Source: Plasmodium brasilianum
Taxonomy: Eukaryota > Apicomplexa > Aconoidasida > Haemosporida > Plasmodiidae
DNA length: 64,000 nucleotides
NCBI RefSeq assembly: GCF_023973825.1
Contig: NC_090125.1
Span: forward strand, 3,011,412 to 3,075,411
Direction of reading: 5' to 3'
Made by a program: the position numbers and the translations under genes. The notes under the pieces are model-generated. The model was not told the DNA's origin. It searched no databases and saw nothing but the letters and a program-made list of their open reading frames with translations. How positions within the stretch are numbered: position 1 is the first letter of the stretch; every line of letters starts with the position of its first letter. This document shows positions 62,301 through 64,000 of this stretch, in pieces.

Positions 62301-63602
62301 ACTCCCATTTTGATGAAGGCGGTAAAAGGACGCAGACGTAAAAAGTGTCATATAATGAGAAGAATGAATACACATTTTTGAGCTTATGCGTTTGTTATGG
62401 GAACGTTTAAATTAAAAACATTATGTATATATGTGCAAATTTTTTTTTTTTTTTTTTTTTTTTTTGTTTTTACATATATATATAATATATGTTTATATAT
62501 ATTTACTTATATCATGCACATTGACATAAAATTTCATATGAATAAAATTAAGGACATAGGATGCTATATAATTTTACATAAATGTACTTTTTCGACATAC
62601 ATATAATATGTGTACACATATATATATATATATATATAACTATACTAAAATGCATATAATATCATAAGAAAAAAATTTTAGGCAGTGGGTGGCATATTTT
62701 TGCACATGTACTTTCTCGACATACATATATCATGTGTAAACATACATATATATATATATAACTATACAAACATGCATATAATTTCATATGCCTAAAATTC
62801 AGGGCCATTAGTACTCCATTTTTTTTTCATGAATGTACTACTTTTTTGACATACATATCATATACGTATGTATATATATTTATATCATGCAAACTGGTAT
62901 ATAATTTCATATTCATAAAATTCGTGGCCCTGCATACTATATTTTATTATATATATGCACTTTTTTGTTATACATATAATATGTGTATAAATATATTAAA
63001 TATATATTTATGTCATACAAAGTGGCATTATAATTTTATATGCACGAAATTCCGTGGCTTCGCTTTGGTTACTACATTTTTTTACATGCATGTACTACTT
63101 TTTGGCCATTCATACAATATGTATCTATACATAAATATCGGTACTTATACATACATATGGGTATTTATCTCTCTCTATATACATATATATACATATGGGT
63201 ATTTATCTCTCTCTATATACATACATATACATATGGGTATTTATCTCTATCTATATACATACATATACATATGGGTATTTATTTATATGTATATAAATAT
63301 ATATAGGTACTTTTGTATATGCATATAATTATGTACGCATAAGTTGAAAAGCATGTTCGCCTCATTTAAAAAAAGGCTTGGAGATAAAAACACAGCAATA
63401 AATGCAATCTTCTCTAATGTAAAATATAAAGATAGCATTACTCCATTTATCTCATGCGCATACATATTTATGTAAATGTATATGCACATATTTCTATAAT
63501 AAAGCACAATTTTTATATATGCTCAAATAAGTATTTATGTTTATAATTGCTGCCTTACTGTTTGAGGAGAGCAGGCGCAAGTGTAACTTCTTCATAAATC
63601 AT
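59322..63602 (-). CDS. DEAD-box RNA helicase, MAK5/DDX24-like
   Basis: Exons 62159-59950 and 59686-59322 are secure. The 263-nt intron joins NFKTG|KCICFVADDE in phase 1. The N-terminal part has no in-frame ATG before the helicase core, and an AG acceptor at 62160 implies an upstream exon. The best candidate is 63602-63559 (MIYEEVTLAPALLK-CA|GTAAGG, phase 2, matching), giving 872 aa and a 1.4 kb intron. A nearer ATG at 62313 is an alternative. After a Lys/Glu-rich repeat region come the Q motif (PTEIQ), KTGTGKT (about 357), PTRELALQI, GG...KKPEIIICTPGR, DEID (motif II, usually DEAD, about 477), SAT, FCTDVLSRGIDL and HRSGRTAR (about 745). The GG-x-KQ...KPEI spacing and HRSGRTAR ending favour MAK5/DDX24, a 60S ribosome assembly factor. 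The Lys-rich start suits a nucleolar protein. Confidence 0.75.
61616..61832 (-). repeat. In-frame 30-bp and 15-bp repeats of the MAK5-like gene
   Basis: Four 30-bp units encode EEEREEVQNK and about five 15-bp units encode EDNRE. All are multiples of three, so the frame is kept while the acidic/basic tail can vary in length. Confidence 0.93.
62498..63120. repeat. About 125-bp degenerate tandem repeat, five copies
   Basis: Each unit contains, in order, atcatgca/atgcat, a TTTCATATg-ataaaatt core, a less AT-rich middle (agggccattagtactc, cgtggccctgcatac and similar), acatg-atgtact-tttt, gacatacatat and a TA run. Units begin near 62508, 62643, 62768, 62884 and 63015. Copies are clearly related but diverged. 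Confidence 0.8.
63154..63290. repeat. 38-bp tandem repeat
   Basis: catatgggtatttatctctc starts at 63154, 63192, 63230 and 63268, an exact 38-bp period, with the last copy partial. It lies next to the 125-bp array. Confidence 0.93.
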
Positions 63603-64000
63603 CTTCTTTTTTTCCTTTTTTCTTTTTTTCCTTATTTATGCTTTCCTTTTTTTGTGTTTTATTATAATCAGTTCCTTTTTTAATCAAAATTGAACTTGTT
63701 TCAAAGAAAACAAAATATATTTTATTCCTAAATACACAAAGGAAAATAAAGTATTAGTTCTTTTAAATTACAACAACAGTAAGAATGAAAAATAAAAAAA
63801 GAAAAGATTTCAAAAAAAAATAAAAATAAAAAAATAAAAAAATAAAATTTTGTATATCATTTTTTGAGTAGATCATAATTTTATTTTCAAAAAAAAAAAA
63901 TAATTTGACACAATTGTTAAAACAAAAAAAAAAAAAAAAATAACAAAACAAATTAACAAGTGGCTGATGGAGACATAAAAACATCATGTAAATTCCAAGA
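63603..64000. other. Intergenic right edge
   Basis: Pyrimidine- and A-rich sequence, with poly(A) runs at 63891-63900 and 63925-63941. If the proposed first exon of the MAK5-like gene is right, this is its promoter/5' UTR. No gene is seen. Confidence 0.6.

Noticed and set aside
62846..63328. 160-aa + strand ORF
   Set aside because: Crosses two tandem-repeat arrays; its content is Tyr/Ile/Phe from TA-rich units.

Overview
This is nuclear DNA of a malaria parasite (genus Plasmodium). The sequence is extremely A+T-rich. Intergenic DNA is full of (TA)n, poly(A)/poly(T) and short tandem repeats. Proteins carry Asn-, Ser- and Lys-rich low-complexity inserts, introns are small and AT-rich, and an apicoplast-type pyruvate dehydrogenase subunit is present. 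From memory, the order PDH E1-beta, 7-TM protein, M17 leucyl aminopeptidase, unknown gene, DDX5/p68 helicase and CLK1/LAMMER kinase matches part of P. falciparum chromosome 14. The species cannot be fixed by eye; a non-falciparum lineage such as malariae or ovale is plausible. No bacterial, viral, CRISPR or subtelomeric gene-family content was seen.

Layout, left to right: a 3'-truncated FG-type nucleoporin-like gene (-); a 4.3 kb divergent promoter region with unexplained exon-like islands; apicoplast PDH E1-beta (+); a convergent region with large microsatellites; a signal-peptide 7-TM protein resembling the GOST/GPR107 family (-); M17 leucyl aminopeptidase (+); a conserved protein of unknown function whose frame is broken at poly(A) (+); a U5 spliceosomal snRNA (-), recognised from its invariant loop and Sm site; three-exon DDX5/p68 helicase with a 1.8 kb intron (-); a three-exon 12-TM Patched/RND-type protein (+); a three-exon SERBP1/HABP4-like protein (+); a four-exon RRM + SPOC protein (-); the exosome cofactor C1D/Rrp47 (-); CLK1/LAMMER kinase (+); mitochondrial ribosomal protein S29/DAP3 (-); and a MAK5/DDX24-like DEAD-box helicase (-), which may have a distant first exon.

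Functionally the window is dominated by RNA work: splicing (U5 snRNA, CLK kinase, p68), RNA binding (RRM-SPOC, SERBP1-like), rRNA maturation (C1D, MAK5-like), mitochondrial translation (mS29) and mRNA export (nucleoporin). PDH E1-beta serves apicoplast acetyl-CoA production and the aminopeptidase serves haemoglobin peptide breakdown. Eukaryotic genes here are separate transcription units; there are no operons. Splice sites below were chosen by GT/AG rule, reading-phase agreement and protein-family continuity.
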